64,000 nucleotides of DNA, taken from positions 90,287-154,286 of the IMG/VR virus record IMGVR_UViG_3300021962_000030; one strand, written 5' to 3'. This stretch comes from a virus. Of the stretch, positions 10,688-17,912 are shown one piece after another. The position numbers and the translations under genes were made by a program. The notes under the pieces are model-generated. The model saw only the letters and a list, made by a program, of their open reading frames with translations. It made no database searches and had not been told where the DNA came from. The stretch's first letter is position 1. Each line of letters starts with the position of its first letter.

Positions 10688-12598
10688 TTATAGTCTAACG
10701 AGAGCGCCGTTTGCGTAACTTGAAGTAACTGTATATGTTGAACCAGAAATATCTGATCCTGATGAAATAGGATCTGCCAGCATATTGACAGAAGTGTTAT
10801 TAATATCTAGCTGCAAATAAAGATCCTGTAATCCGATCACATCGTTCGATTTTGGTGTGACCGAAATCTGAACAATTGAATCTGCGGAATCGAATTTCGC
10901 AGTCTCAATAATATTTAATGGATATAAAAGAATCTCTCCTTTTACATAATCAACCTTGCCAGCATTCTTTCTAACAATTGTTGGAGTGGTGCCGGTTGCA
11001 TCAAGTTTAAAGAATACAATTTTTCCGGTCTCAAGATCCGAATTTGGAATATCAGTTAGGTAAACAAACTCAGATACTCCACTAATTTTGAATCCCGATG
11101 ACTTAATGTTGTATCCAGTATTATTTTTGATGTGGAACGCATTACCATAACAAATTTCATAATCAGCATATTTTCCAAGGGCAATACGAAGATCTCTCCT
11201 CATGGATACTGTTGTGATGTTGGATGTTACAGAGGAGTCACTTTCATCAACGAGTTTGAGGAATTTACTATATTTAAATCTTGCGCCATAACGGTTCAGT
11301 TCAGTTGAATCTGCATATCTTTCAACGTTCTTAATTACCTTGCTGCGAACAGATGCTGCACTCAAACTTGTATTGGTATTGTAGTATGCTGTGCAATCAA
11401 TCTCAACATAAAGATACTTGAGATCTAGAATTTCTGGCACAATTCCCGCAACAGAATATCTGCGAAGAGTTCTCTTTAAATTATCTTTAATTGAGGATGG
11501 TATATATGTACCATTTAGTGGTTTAATCGTAATGAACACCTTTCCAAACTGTGGGGGATTCAGATCTTCACCACCAAATACAGAGATGGATTCTGTTTCT
11601 GGGAAGATTGTGGGAATGATTGATTCATAGTCAGTTGCTGTAACTGCTCTATTATGTGCCTCATAAATTTTTGGCGCATATTTGCGAATTGACTCAACAG
11701 ATTCAATTGGTGTGCCGAATCTGGAGACAGCATCTGCAGTCAACGCAGAAATTCCACCGGAGATTACTGTATCGTTATTATCAAGAAGTCTTCCATTAAA
11801 TGTAAATCCTGCAACACCATTTCCATCTTCGCCATTAGACAGGTGATATGAGATTTCAATTCTACTTCCATCAATTAATTTATTACCAAAGATGCCATCA
11901 CCAAAGATGATTTCATATCGTTCATCTGCAATTTCTTGTAGGAAGAAGACTCTAGATGTTGAAGTTACATCAAGTAGATTGTTTGAAAGTTGATATCTTA
12001 CTCCAGTATTGGAACCGGGATCAAATACACGAACTCTGATTAGGGAAGTATCAACTCCAGCATTATCAAGAAGGAATCTTTGGTTGGGATCATTATAGTT
12101 TACTGTATATTCTGCTGTTACATATGAACCCTCATACACATAAACATTATTGAAGGATGCCACTCCAGAAACGACTGGAACGGTCACTTCATCCTGAATG
12201 GCAAAGGTATAACTCTGACTACCGAAACGGGCGTTAGAGGTGCATACAAGACCCTTCTGGAGGGTGATTGTGGTTGGGTTGTTTGAGTATCCGGTCGTAT
12301 CAACAGTAAAGGATATTGCTGCCCTCGCTGCCCTTCTGGATCGAGGAAGATATCCAATTTGCTTTGCCAGAGAAACGACATTTTCCCTTAGCGTAGCACT
12401 ATCGATGAATACCTCATTACTCAACATGTTGGCATTATATGCCGAGATATAGGTATTAAACGCTAAAACGTCTATAAGAGTTGCTAGATTGGATCCTTCA
12501 AAATCGAAATCGGTAAAATCTGAGTTTGACCTCAGATAATCGACAATTGATTTTTTTATTTGATCAAAATCCAGGTTTGTGAAGTTAACTAGTGCCAT
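10688..12598 (-). CDS. gp6: Baseplate wedge protein gp6
   Basis: 636 residues, close to T4 gp6 (about 660). The N-terminus has the gp6/J-like hallmark: a FDQIKKSIVDYLRS segment, then a long helix around LATLIDVLAFNTY and SLAKQIGYLPRSRRAARA (residues about 40-90). The middle contains the baseplate-J type stretch ending in RKYAPKIYEAHNRAVTATDY (residues about 310-330). gp6 forms the dimeric ring of inner wedge proteins that controls sheath contraction. It starts one base after the gp25 stop and is followed three bases later by the giant YHYH protein, which supports one co-transcribed baseplate operon. No truncation or frameshift seen. Confidence 0.93.
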   Translation of the reverse strand: MALVNFTNLDFDQIKKSIVDYLRSNSDFTDFDFEGSNLATLIDVLAFNTYISAYNANMLSNEVFIDSATLRENVVSLAKQIGYLPRSRRAARAAISFTVDTTGYSNNPTTITLQKGLVCTSNARFGSQSYTFAIQDEVTVPVVSGVASFNNVYVYEGSYVTAEYTVNYNDPNQRFLLDNAGVDTSLIRVRVFDPGSNTGVRYQLSNNLLDVTSTSRVFFLQEIADERYEIIFGDGIFGNKLIDGSRIEISYHLSNGEDGNGVAGFTFNGRLLDNNDTVISGGISALTADAVSRFGTPIESVESIRKYAPKIYEAHNRAVTATDYESIIPTIFPETESISVFGGEDLNPPQFGKVFITIKPLNGTYIPSSIKDNLKRTLRRYSVAGIVPEILDLKYLYVEIDCTAYYNTNTSLSAASVRSKVIKNVERYADSTELNRYGARFKYSKFLKLVDESDSSVTSNITTVSMRRDLRIALGKYADYEICYGNAFHIKNNTGYNIKSSGFKISGVSEFVYLTDIPNSDLETGKIVFFKLDATGTTPTIVRKNAGKVDYVKGEILLYPLNIIETAKFDSADSIVQISVTPKSNDVIGLQDLYLQLDINNTSVNMLADPISSGSDISGSTYTVTSSYANGALVRL

Positions 12599-13000
12599 TT
12601 ATCGCGTTGGCTGAAGGGCAAATGATATTTGTTGCGCTGGAATATCGATTCCAACAATTTCGTAAGAAATTGTCACGTTAAATTCATTATTATCGTAGTC
12701 CGGACTGACAACTACTTCAATTAATTTGACTCTGGGTTCATATTGGTTGATAGTATCTTCAATTTCTTGCTGAATAAATCCCGCAGTAACAGGATCCATG
12801 TTCTCAAAAAGTGCAGCACTTACTCTAGAACCCAAATTTTCATTAAAAAACCGCTCTCCGGGTTGAGTAAGGACAAGATTTCGCACGGAACGTGCAATAG
12901 CACTCGCATTTTTAAGTGCGATGAGGTCATAATTGATGGGATTCACCAAAAATGACATGCTCAAATCTTTAAATCCTTTACTTACCCTTTGAATCGGCAT
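12599..13000 (-). CDS. gp25: Baseplate wedge protein gp25
   Basis: 133 residues, the same size as T4 gp25 (132). It has the GPW/gp25 (lysozyme-like) fold signature: a helical N-terminal half with LVLTQPGERFFNENLGSRV (residues 43-60) and the conserved EPR triplet at residues 88-90 followed by beta strands (VKLIEVVVSPD). gp25 nucleates sheath polymerisation on the wedge and binds gp6, whose gene follows directly. The start ATG at 13000 lies about 22 bases downstream of a T4-type late promoter (CATAAATA), so it is the first gene of the late wedge operon. A small hairpin (GGTAGA/TCTACC) sits in the leader at 13004-13020. Confidence 0.95.
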   Translation of the reverse strand: MPIQRVSKGFKDLSMSFLVNPINYDLIALKNASAIARSVRNLVLTQPGERFFNENLGSRVSAALFENMDPVTAGFIQQEIEDTINQYEPRVKLIEVVVSPDYDNNEFNVTISYEIVGIDIPAQQISFALQPTR

Positions 13001-13021
13001 GTAGGTAGAACAAATCTACCT

Positions 13022-13029
13022 TATTTATG
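13022..13029 (-). promoter_or_regulatory. T4-type late promoter (CATAAATA) for the gp25-gp6 operon
   Basis: The minus strand reads CATAAATA, matching the NATAAATA late box used by T4-like cyanophages. It lies 22 bases upstream of the gp25 ATG with a short 6-bp hairpin in between (13004-13020). Confidence 0.8.
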
Positions 13030-13034
13030 ATGAT

Positions 13035-13313
13035 TTATTGCAACCAATCTTTACCATAAATCGCTTCTGTGCCGTAATCCCAATCATCATAGTCCTGATC
13101 GTTGCGAATACGTTCATGAAGCTCATTTTGAGCCTGAAAATCATGTCTTTTGGGTGTTTGATCGTCTTCGTTGATCTCACGAAGCATTCTTGCCTTGTGA
13201 AAACCCACTCCATGAGCAAAATGATTACCCTCAAGTGTGGTTTCATTTGCCTCCAGACTCTGAATTTCCCGTTCAGACCACATTCGTTGGATATTTTCGG
13301 AATTTTTGGTCAT
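13035..13313 (-). CDS. Hypothetical acidic protein, 92 aa
   Basis: Start MTKNSENIQRMW at 13313, preceded by GGTGAAAAAAT, a weak Shine-Dalgarno. The product is highly charged and rich in Asp, Glu, His and Arg, with an acidic C-terminal stretch (NDQDYDDWDYG). No domain recognised and no signal or membrane segment. It lies between gp25 and a terminator and may be transcribed separately from the late wedge operon. Other frames here give lower-quality peptides. Confidence 0.65.
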   Translation of the reverse strand: MTKNSENIQRMWSEREIQSLEANETTLEGNHFAHGVGFHKARMLREINEDDQTPKRHDFQAQNELHERIRNDQDYDDWDYGTEAIYGKDWLQ

Positions 13314-13340
13314 ATTTTTTCACCATTTATAGGTATTTAA

Positions 13341-13372
13341 CAAAAAACCGGGTTTCCCCGGTTCATTTTTTA
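13341..13372 (-). terminator. Rho-independent terminator
   Basis: On the minus strand AACCGGG-GAAA-CCCGGTT forms a perfect 7-bp stem with a GAAA tetraloop (13346-13363), followed by a T run. It lies directly downstream of the small basic protein gene (13384-13524). A T-rich run on the plus side may make it bidirectional. Confidence 0.85.
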
Positions 13373-13383
13373 TCTAATTTTGA

Positions 13384-13524
13384 TCAACCTTGACCACGAT
13401 AACGCTTATTTCTGCCATTTCGGGACGTTGCACTGAGTTTTGTGTTAGGACCACGCCCTTGGCGAGTTTTTTTCGGCTTGGACTCAATCTTGTGATCACC
13501 AGTAAACGAGGGACGCTTAGCCAT
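13384..13524 (-). CDS. Small basic protein, 46 aa
   Basis: ATG at 13524 is preceded by AGGAG eight to nine bases upstream, a strong ribosome site. The 46-residue product begins MAKRPSFTGDHKIESKPKKT and is rich in Lys, Arg, Gly and Asn (ending YRGQG). It resembles a small basic protein that recurs in marine cyanophages (from memory); the function is unknown. Basic composition suggests nucleic-acid or ribosome contact, which is inference only. Bounded by a terminator on its 3' side and the glycosyltransferase gene on its 5' side. Confidence 0.75.
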   Translation of the reverse strand: MAKRPSFTGDHKIESKPKKTRQGRGPNTKLSATSRNGRNKRYRGQG

Positions 13525-13559
13525 AATAAAAATCTCCTATAAGAAACGAGAAAAAATAA

Positions 13560-14336
13560 TCAAATGATACGAGTCTTTTCATGACCCACTCTGATACGAG
13601 GATCGCACCAGATTTCAAAGCCTTGATCCTTGGCATCAAGACAGAAGGACACGTCTTCTCCACACATATCCTGAACCGCACCGGACTCAAAGACTTGCAT
13701 CTTTGGAGCAAACCAGGGGTATTCAAGATTCTCAAAGACACCCTTCTTGATGAGAACCCAACCAAAACCAGTATAGTCTACTGTGAAGGGCTTCTTACGA
13801 CGTGCCATGGTCTCTGTGGTCTCATGATTCATGACACCGCCATTGTTGCGGAAGTCTTCTTCTTCCAACCAGTGTGCTACTGAGGTGGTGTGACCATCCT
13901 CTGTTGCATACCATCCTGCGGTGATCTCACGTTCCGTGCCATCCTCAGACAGTGCAAGATCGCACAATTGCCAGAATTTTTCTGTGTTGAATACAATGTC
14001 GCTGTCAATCCACAGTTGATAATCGTAGGGAAGTTTGCCATCCCACGGCACCTGCTTTGGACCGCGAAGGACGTTTGCGCCCAGACACTTACAACGTGCG
14101 AAGTTTACCATGGACGAGTAATCCTGAGAGATCTGAATACTCAGACCACTCTGTACCATATCAAAGCAGAGTTGTACAAATGCTTTTAGAAATGTAAATG
14201 AGCATCCTCGCCCCGGAAGACAGAACACGATAGTCTTTCCGCGCATACGCTCTTTAATGGCTGCGTAGTCCCAGGAAGTCTCTGGCTTCGCAGTTGCAGT
14301 GGGCGGTTTCGCCTTAACTCTAAATCCTTTTGCCAT
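13560..14336 (-). CDS. GT-A fold glycosyltransferase-like protein, 258 aa
   Basis: Has the marks of a GT-A (family 2-like) enzyme: a beta strand ending in a DxD-type motif (LWIDSDIVF, DSD at residues 111-113), an acceptor-side aromatic region (VDYTGFGWVLIKK, about 187-199), and a late GEDVSFC motif (226-232) followed by a VGH histidine (250-252) that could complete metal binding. The N-terminus is Lys/Pro/Thr rich and probably flexible. Likely role is sugar transfer to DNA, phage structural protein or host surface; the acceptor cannot be told. It has its own promoter (14361-14389) inside the 3' end of the HNH gene. Confidence 0.7.
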   Translation of the reverse strand: MAKGFRVKAKPPTATAKPETSWDYAAIKERMRGKTIVFCLPGRGCSFTFLKAFVQLCFDMVQSGLSIQISQDYSSMVNFARCKCLGANVLRGPKQVPWDGKLPYDYQLWIDSDIVFNTEKFWQLCDLALSEDGTEREITAGWYATEDGHTTSVAHWLEEEDFRNNGGVMNHETTETMARRKKPFTVDYTGFGWVLIKKGVFENLEYPWFAPKMQVFESGAVQDMCGEDVSFCLDAKDQGFEIWCDPRIRVGHEKTRII

Positions 14337-14360
14337 AACTGTTAGTACACTTCAAGTTCA

Positions 14361-14389
14361 ATTTTATCGTTCTATTTAGGTTTTGTCAA
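14361..14389 (-). promoter_or_regulatory. Sigma70-type promoter TTGACA-17-TAAAAT
   Basis: Minus strand: -35 TTGACA at 14389-14384, 17-base spacer, -10 TAAAAT at 14366-14361, about 25 bases upstream of the glycosyltransferase ATG. The -35 lies in the 3' end of the HNH gene. A TAAATAG string in the spacer weakly resembles a late box. Confidence 0.75.
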
Positions 14390-14792
14390 CCCTCAAAAAT
14401 CTCCCCCCTTTCCCTCTTGGAATATCTGTATTTCGGAAGTTTTCCGCGTGATCACACCATCTCAGATTTGTGACCTCGTTGCAGAGTTTGTCTCTGTTGA
14501 TGTGGTCCACCTCTGAGAGATTGTGGGGGTTCTCTAGGAGGGTCTCCGCAATCAGTCTATGAACATAGTATCTGATCTGCTTGATGAACCTTCCAGACTC
14601 ATCTCTGAGGGATATATTGACTGCCGCATACAGTCGCTTATTCCCTCCTGCGCCCCCTCTAAGGTGCTGTGCCACCTCAACCTTTTCTGTGAGAATTTTT
14701 TCCCCGGATTTTTTTTGCGCATCTCTAAACACCTTTCCGTCTTCTGTGACGTAGTATCTGGGAAATTTTGTGGGGAAAAATATTTTTTGCAT
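14376..14792 (-). CDS. HNH homing endonuclease, 138 aa
   Basis: Freestanding HNH enzyme. The N-terminus (FPRYYVTEDGKVFRD) resembles NUMOD4-type modules, followed by VHRLIAETLLENP and the HNH core VDHINRDKLCNEVTNLRW (D96 H97 N99, then N109-W112). Such enzymes nick or cut DNA and spread themselves between phage genomes. No group I intron boundary is visible around it, so it is probably freestanding. Its 3' end contains the promoter of the next gene. Confidence 0.88.
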   Translation of the reverse strand: MQKIFFPTKFPRYYVTEDGKVFRDAQKKSGEKILTEKVEVAQHLRGGAGGNKRLYAAVNISLRDESGRFIKQIRYYVHRLIAETLLENPHNLSEVDHINRDKLCNEVTNLRWCDHAENFRNTDIPRGKGGRFLRVDKT

Positions 14793-14911
14793 GAGCTCGA
14801 TATCACTCTAAGGGGTATATACTTTTATAGATTGGGGGGACCCTTCAATTTAGCTTTAGGGGCGCTATGCCCGCATATACGCGGCACATCCGCATCGGTA
14901 TAACTGCCAAT

Positions 14912-14960
14912 CACGAATGGTCATCACGAATACAGTATGGGGGCCATTCGTGACCCCCAT
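14912..14960 (-). promoter_or_regulatory. Interlocking stem-loops (pseudoknot-like) in a 177-base intergenic gap
   Basis: The gap 14793-14969 has no gene. On the minus strand ATGGGGG (14960-14954) pairs with CCCCCAT (14943-14937). The loop between them contains CACGAATGG, a perfect 9-base complement of CCATTCGTG at 14920-14912 downstream. The two stems interlock as an H-type pseudoknot or are alternatives, as in an attenuator. It lies just after the stop of the 52-aa gene. Confidence 0.5.
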
Positions 14961-14969
14961 AAGTATCAA

Positions 14970-15128
14970 TCACAGACCCGGAAAAGGATGAGCAGAAAGA
15001 CTCACCGAATCAGCAGTCTCAGAATCGGAAGCATTATCGCCCCCATCAACAAGTGCATCCAGAATTTGAAGAATTTGGTTGCCATCTTGACCTTTGGAAA
15101 GAAGTGACAGAAGAACTTCGCGGGACAT
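14970..15128 (-). CDS. Small hypothetical protein, 52 aa
   Basis: Chosen start is the internal ATG giving MSREVLLSLLSKGQDGNQIL; an upstream ATG at 15182 would add 18 hydrophobic residues with no better ribosome site. The sequence 'LLSKG.DGNQIL.ILDALVDG' looks like a short helical family seen in marine cyanophages and picocyanobacteria (from memory), and the C-terminus is acidic and Ser rich. Function unknown. Confidence 0.65.
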   Translation of the reverse strand: MSREVLLSLLSKGQDGNQILQILDALVDGGDNASDSETADSVSLSAHPFPGL

Positions 15129-15194
15129 GTTAATAACAAAAAGAAGAACGATTTGAAAGATGTGTGACTTTGGGGCAAACACATTCCCATGAAT

Positions 15195-15329
15195 TCAGAT
15201 TACAATTGATGCCTTAGTTCCACATGCGATGAAGAAGTCAACCATGGAACATGCCTCAGAGTAAGTTACAAACCAGAGGTTCTTCCACATGGCAGAGGTA
15301 GGACACCAGAAGCGAACTTGTGTTTTCAT
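15195..15329 (-). CDS. Small hypothetical protein, 44 aa
   Basis: ATG at 15329, stop TGA at 15195. Product MKTQVRFWCPTSAMWKN... contains three Cys and a hydrophobic aromatic centre. The same CATGATTC context as neighbouring starts (AATCATG on the coding strand) supports the start. No domain recognised. Confidence 0.55.
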   Translation of the reverse strand: MKTQVRFWCPTSAMWKNLWFVTYSEACSMVDFFIACGTKASIVI

Positions 15330-15338
15330 GATTCAATC

Positions 15339-15518
15339 TCAGTTGGAACATGCAGGGGGAACATATGAAGAATCGATCTGTACAACACCATCGATGACAA
15401 ACTCTTGAAGAATGTAATTGATAGAAATGCCATACTGAATGCTCATTGCCTCTAACTCCCTTCGAATGTCTTCAGTACCTTGAAAGGGGCGAAAGTGAGT
15501 GGGTTGATAGTCTTTCAT
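15339..15518 (-). CDS. Small hypothetical protein, 59 aa
   Basis: Start MKDYQPTHFRPFQGTEDIRR at 15518, in the same AATCATG context as neighbours. An upstream in-frame start at 15599 would overlap the previous gene entirely and encode a Cys/Ser-rich segment, so it was rejected. Predicted helical middle (ELEAMSIQYGISINYILQEF). Function unknown. Confidence 0.6.
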   Translation of the reverse strand: MKDYQPTHFRPFQGTEDIRRELEAMSIQYGISINYILQEFVIDGVVQIDSSYVPPACSN

Positions 15519-15532
15519 GATTCGAAGTGAGA

Positions 15533-15661
15533 TTAACGAACAGGGCGAACAGGAGCAGGTTGAAGAACAGGTTTTGCCTTGATGATTGCGTTCTTGCATT
15601 GTGCTTCAATCTCAGAAAGAGTGAAGCGAGTGGGAGTGTTCAGACGTTGACGCTTGTTCAT
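15533..15661 (-). CDS. Small hypothetical protein, 42 aa
   Basis: ATG at 15661, TAA at 15533. MNKRQRLNTPTRFTLSEIEA followed by a Pro/Val-rich basic tail (VLQPAPVRPVR). First gene downstream of the intergenic cassette at 15702-15747. Function unknown. Confidence 0.55.
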   Translation of the reverse strand: MNKRQRLNTPTRFTLSEIEAQCKNAIIKAKPVLQPAPVRPVR

Positions 15662-15701
15662 GATTTGAATGGGAATGGTGTGGGAGAGTTGTTCCCCTCC
15701 C

Positions 15702-15747
15702 GTATCTTCATCATAGGGTGCTGAAGACCGTTGGAGGGTTTTTCAGC
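15702..15747 (-). promoter_or_regulatory. Intergenic cassette 1 (GC hairpin plus TATGATGAAGATAC)
   Basis: Coding-strand order: GCTGAAAAACCCTCC, GC-rich arm, then CTATGATGAAGATACGGGAGG. TATGAT is a -10-like box and GGGAGG a ribosome-site-like purine run. On the plus strand the hairpin is followed by TTTTT. First of about eleven related copies between 15.7 and 29 kb. Confidence 0.65.
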
Positions 15748-15756
15748 GTATCTGCT

Positions 15757-16008
15757 TCAGACTTCTTCATCCAGCAGATTGGGGACTTCTTTAATCTCAA
15801 CCCCGAAATCTTCCAACACTTCATCACCATAAACATCACGAATCTCATTGATAAGTTCCGACTCGGAGTAGTTGTTAAGATTCTCCACAAGAGTATCAAA
15901 CACAAACTGTTCCATCGATTTCGTGTCCATGCTGTCCATAATCTGTTCAGCATACTTCTCAACCAGTTCGGAGAAGTTGTCAGTCCAGGTGTAAGCGTTG
16001 TTGTTCAT
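15757..16008 (-). CDS. Hypothetical acidic protein, 83 aa
   Basis: Starts MNNNAYTWTDNFSELVEKYA at 16008. Strongly acidic and mostly helical (EQFVFDTLVENLNNYSESEL), ending LLDEEV. No membrane or signal segment. Overlapping frames give basic low-complexity peptides, so this frame was chosen. Part of a run of similar small acidic genes (15.7-16.6 kb). Confidence 0.7.
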   Translation of the reverse strand: MNNNAYTWTDNFSELVEKYAEQIMDSMDTKSMEQFVFDTLVENLNNYSESELINEIRDVYGDEVLEDFGVEIKEVPNLLDEEV

Positions 16009-16012
16009 GGTT

Positions 16013-16228
16013 TCAGTTCAGAATGATACGATAGTCGATTTCCAGGATGCACCAACCGGTTGCACAACTAATCTCTTCGATTAGATCCTCTTCATCATCT
16101 GCCTCCCAGATTTGACCAACATACTCTTGATTGAGTTTTTCTTCAGTACAGATCTGGTCACTCAAAGACCAATCATCTTCACAATCAAGAGAGCAATCAA
16201 ACTCAATTTTGGTGATTTGGAATTGCAT
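16013..16228 (-). CDS. Hypothetical acidic protein, 71 aa
   Basis: MQFQITKIEFDCSLDCEDDW at 16228; four bases upstream of the next gene. Very acidic (EADDEEDLIEEIS) with five Cys residues and a beta-like N- and C-terminus (ILEIDYRIILN). Function unknown; composition resembles small phage proteins that bind host enzymes, but nothing specific is recognised. Confidence 0.7.
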   Translation of the reverse strand: MQFQITKIEFDCSLDCEDDWSLSDQICTEEKLNQEYVGQIWEADDEEDLIEEISCATGWCILEIDYRIILN

Positions 16229-16231
16229 GAT

Positions 16232-16411
16232 TCAAACCAGTTCGGATTGCATTTCGACCTCTAAGGTCTTGAACTTGAAGTAATCATAACCGTCAACTTC
16301 TACCACCTCTTGCATGTACTTTTCAGCAGCAGAGAGACAGTCAAACAAACGAAGGGAAGAGAAATCTTCACCTTCATAATCGAATCCACCGATCACAGAG
16401 TAGACTTTCAT
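16232..16411 (-). CDS. Hypothetical acidic protein, 59 aa
   Basis: ATG at 16411 overlaps the TGA of the upstream gene (TGATG), which decides the start; a GTG one codon earlier is less likely. MKVYSVIGGFDYEGEDFSSL suggests a small beta-alpha domain (SAAEKYMQEV helix). Function unknown. Confidence 0.7.
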   Translation of the reverse strand: MKVYSVIGGFDYEGEDFSSLRLFDCLSAAEKYMQEVVEVDGYDYFKFKTLEVEMQSELV

Positions 16412-16581
16412 CACAGATCAATCACGACGGAGTAGTATGCAACAGAGGAAGGAACTCCGCTTAAAGCAAGCGAACCGTTCCGGGAATCGCAATAGTCTTG
16501 CGCTTCATCATAGGACTCAAAAGGTCCAACGTACTCTGGGGATTCCAGAGACAGAGAATCAAATCGAACGGTGTGGGTCAT
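16411..16581 (-). CDS. Small hypothetical protein, 56 aa
   Basis: ATG at 16581 (MTHTVRFDSLSLESPEYVGP), TGA at 16411 overlapping the next start. The body contains FESYDEAQDYCDSRNG, the pattern of a short phage protein with one helix between strands. It follows cassette 2 directly (16597-16642) and heads a short operon with the next three genes. Confidence 0.65.
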   Translation of the reverse strand: MTHTVRFDSLSLESPEYVGPFESYDEAQDYCDSRNGSLALSGVPSSVAYYSVVIDL

Positions 16582-16596
16582 GGGTGGTTTCCTTTG

Positions 16597-16642
16597 GTAT
16601 CTTCATCATAGGGTGCTGGAACCCATTGAAGGGTTTTTCAGC
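16597..16642 (-). promoter_or_regulatory. Intergenic cassette 2
   Basis: Coding strand: GCTGAAAAACCCTTC, hairpin arms, CTATGATGAAGATACCAAAGGAA. Preceded by the 10-base palindrome GCACATGTGC. Same architecture as cassette 1. Confidence 0.65.
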
Positions 16643-16651
16643 ACATGTGCA

Positions 16652-16801
16652 TCAGAGTTCATCCCTCATTTCAGAAAGTTTATCGTAGATCAGAGATACA
16701 TCTGCACCCACGATTTCACTTACCTCAGACCAATCATCATGAAACTCAATGAGGGCAAGCAGAGCATCAAGTTCATCAAACGTGAGAGTTACTTTTTCCA
16801 T
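16652..16801 (-). CDS. Small hypothetical protein, 49 aa
   Basis: ATG at 16801, two bases after the TGA of the upstream gene. MEKVTLTFDELDALLALIEF then EVSEIVGADVSLIYDKLSEM: an amphipathic, acidic helical protein typical of small phage regulators. Its stop lies next to cassette 2. Confidence 0.65.
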   Translation of the reverse strand: MEKVTLTFDELDALLALIEFHDDWSEVSEIVGADVSLIYDKLSEMRDEL

Positions 16802-16803
16802 GA

Positions 16804-16974
16804 TCAGAAACCGTTGAGAAAGTTAGCAAGTGCTTCATCATACTCCTCTTTGGAGTTAAACACCTTTCCACCAACTGTGCGGGGATAGGTAGACTCTTTA
16901 GCAGGAGTTTGCGTCTCAGCGACACTGTAACCCTTCTCCAGAAGGGTCTGAACGTAGGGGTTGGAATGGGTCAT
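16804..16974 (-). CDS. Small hypothetical protein, 56 aa
   Basis: ATG at 16974 (MTHSNPYVQTLLEKGYSVAE), in the same 'ACCCATG' context as the 56-aa gene at 16581. C-terminal half has VFNSKEEYDEALANFLNGF, an amphipathic helix. First gene after cassette 3. Confidence 0.65.
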   Translation of the reverse strand: MTHSNPYVQTLLEKGYSVAETQTPAKESTYPRTVGGKVFNSKEEYDEALANFLNGF

Positions 16975-16987
16975 GGGTCTTTCTTTG

Positions 16988-17033
16988 GTATCTTCATCAT
17001 AACCCCTCCAGGGCGGTTGGAGGGGTTTTCAGC
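16988..17033 (-). promoter_or_regulatory. Intergenic cassette 3
   Basis: On the plus strand CCCCTCC/GGAGGGG forms a perfect 7-bp stem followed by TTTT (terminator-like for plus-strand transcripts). On the minus strand the stem is followed by TTATGATGAAGATACC. Confidence 0.7.
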
Positions 17034-17042
17034 ACTTGTGCC

Positions 17043-17366
17043 TCAGTTGAGACGCATTCCGCTGAAGAAGGGAATTGCGGATCCGTCATACTGAACGAAC
17101 CACTCACCTTTCTTTTGGAACACATACTCACCAGGCATTCCGTGTGCCTGAAGAATAGCGTTCAGACGGGATTTGGTGGTGTTGGTCCTCCAACCACCAT
17201 CAAACAATTCGACGAACGTTTCACCAATCCGAGCGATCAGATTGTCGTACAGATACACATCAGAAACATGAGAATATGCGATCACTTCAGTGTTATCTTT
17301 CTTCCAATCCTTGTGCTGCAGGATTGCATCGTTCATTTGGGATTCGATCTTACGCATGGTGCGCAT
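17043..17366 (-). CDS. Hypothetical protein, 107 aa
   Basis: Start placed at the ATG at 17366 (MRTMRKIESQMNDAILQHKD); 17357 is an equally good ATG. The frame stays open up to 17420, but that part would be encoded by cassette 4 itself, so it was rejected. The body alternates strands and helices (DVYLYDNLIARIGETFVELF, EWFVQYDGSAIPFFSGMRL). No known domain. Confidence 0.65.
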   Translation of the reverse strand: MRTMRKIESQMNDAILQHKDWKKDNTEVIAYSHVSDVYLYDNLIARIGETFVELFDGGWRTNTTKSRLNAILQAHGMPGEYVFQKKGEWFVQYDGSAIPFFSGMRLN

Positions 17367-17407
17367 GGTGGGAAAAGCGATGGGATGATGGGAGGTCTTC
17401 CCCCCTG

Positions 17408-17453
17408 GTAACTTCATCATACCCCCTCAGGGGTCGTTGGCGGGTTTTTCAGC
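17408..17453 (-). promoter_or_regulatory. Intergenic cassette 4
   Basis: GCTGAAAAACCCGCC, GC arm and TATGATGAAGTTACC; one base differs from the usual GATACC end. The hairpin is less perfect than in cassette 3. Confidence 0.6.
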
Positions 17454-17479
17454 AGAAGTGATGCAGATCTTCACAATAT

Positions 17480-17507
17480 AAAAAATCCGGGGTTACCAGC
17501 CCCGGAT
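17480..17507 (-). terminator. Rho-independent terminator
   Basis: Minus strand ATCCGGGG-CTGGTAA-CCCCGGAT, a perfect 8-bp stem, followed by TTTTT. It ends the transcript carrying the 86-aa gene (17625-17885). Between 17512 and 17624 there is no gene, only a further 8-bp dyad (17558-17580). Confidence 0.9.
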
Positions 17508-17624
17508 CATTAACCCAACACCTATCCACTATTGATATCATTATCTCCGTTCAACTTCGATTCGGTTCCCATCCGAATCGGGGTGACTTTTCTTATAGCA
17601 GCGGCAAACCCTTTCCGCTCTTAC

Positions 17625-17885
17625 TTAGAAGTCGAAGACCTCAGAATTCAGTTCAATTGTATTCACCTTCTTGCTGTTATACTTAACGCCGTCCGGAGTT
17701 TCTTTTACTCCACACTCATAGAGTGCTTCCACGACATCTTCATAGTTGCCGAGTTCACCCGCAAGAGCATAGAGACCTTCATCATTCTGCAACCAGAGTG
17801 CAACATTCCAGGTTTCATAGTTGGTCCAACCATTATAACCTTTGTCGAAAACATTGGTCTTGTGAATGTCAAAGATGGTGTTCAT
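17625..17885 (-). CDS. Phage protein with NYETWNV motif, 86 aa
   Basis: Start MNTIFDIHKTNVFDKGYNGW at 17885; the in-frame region upstream (to 17954) is Pro-rich and lies in a structured leader, so it was rejected. The GWTNYETWNVALWLQND motif is shared by a small protein family in many phages and plasmids. The rest is helical and acidic. Function unknown. It has an unusually long leader (about 100 bases) after cassette 5. Confidence 0.75.
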   Translation of the reverse strand: MNTIFDIHKTNVFDKGYNGWTNYETWNVALWLQNDEGLYALAGELGNYEDVVEALYECGVKETPDGVKYNSKKVNTIELNSEVFDF

Positions 17886-17912
17886 GATCTTAGAAACAAT
17901 TGGGTTGGGGTT

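Noticed and set aside
15711-15962. Minus-strand 83-codon frame
   Set aside because: Overlaps the better acidic 83-aa gene (15757-16008) in another frame and runs into cassette 1.
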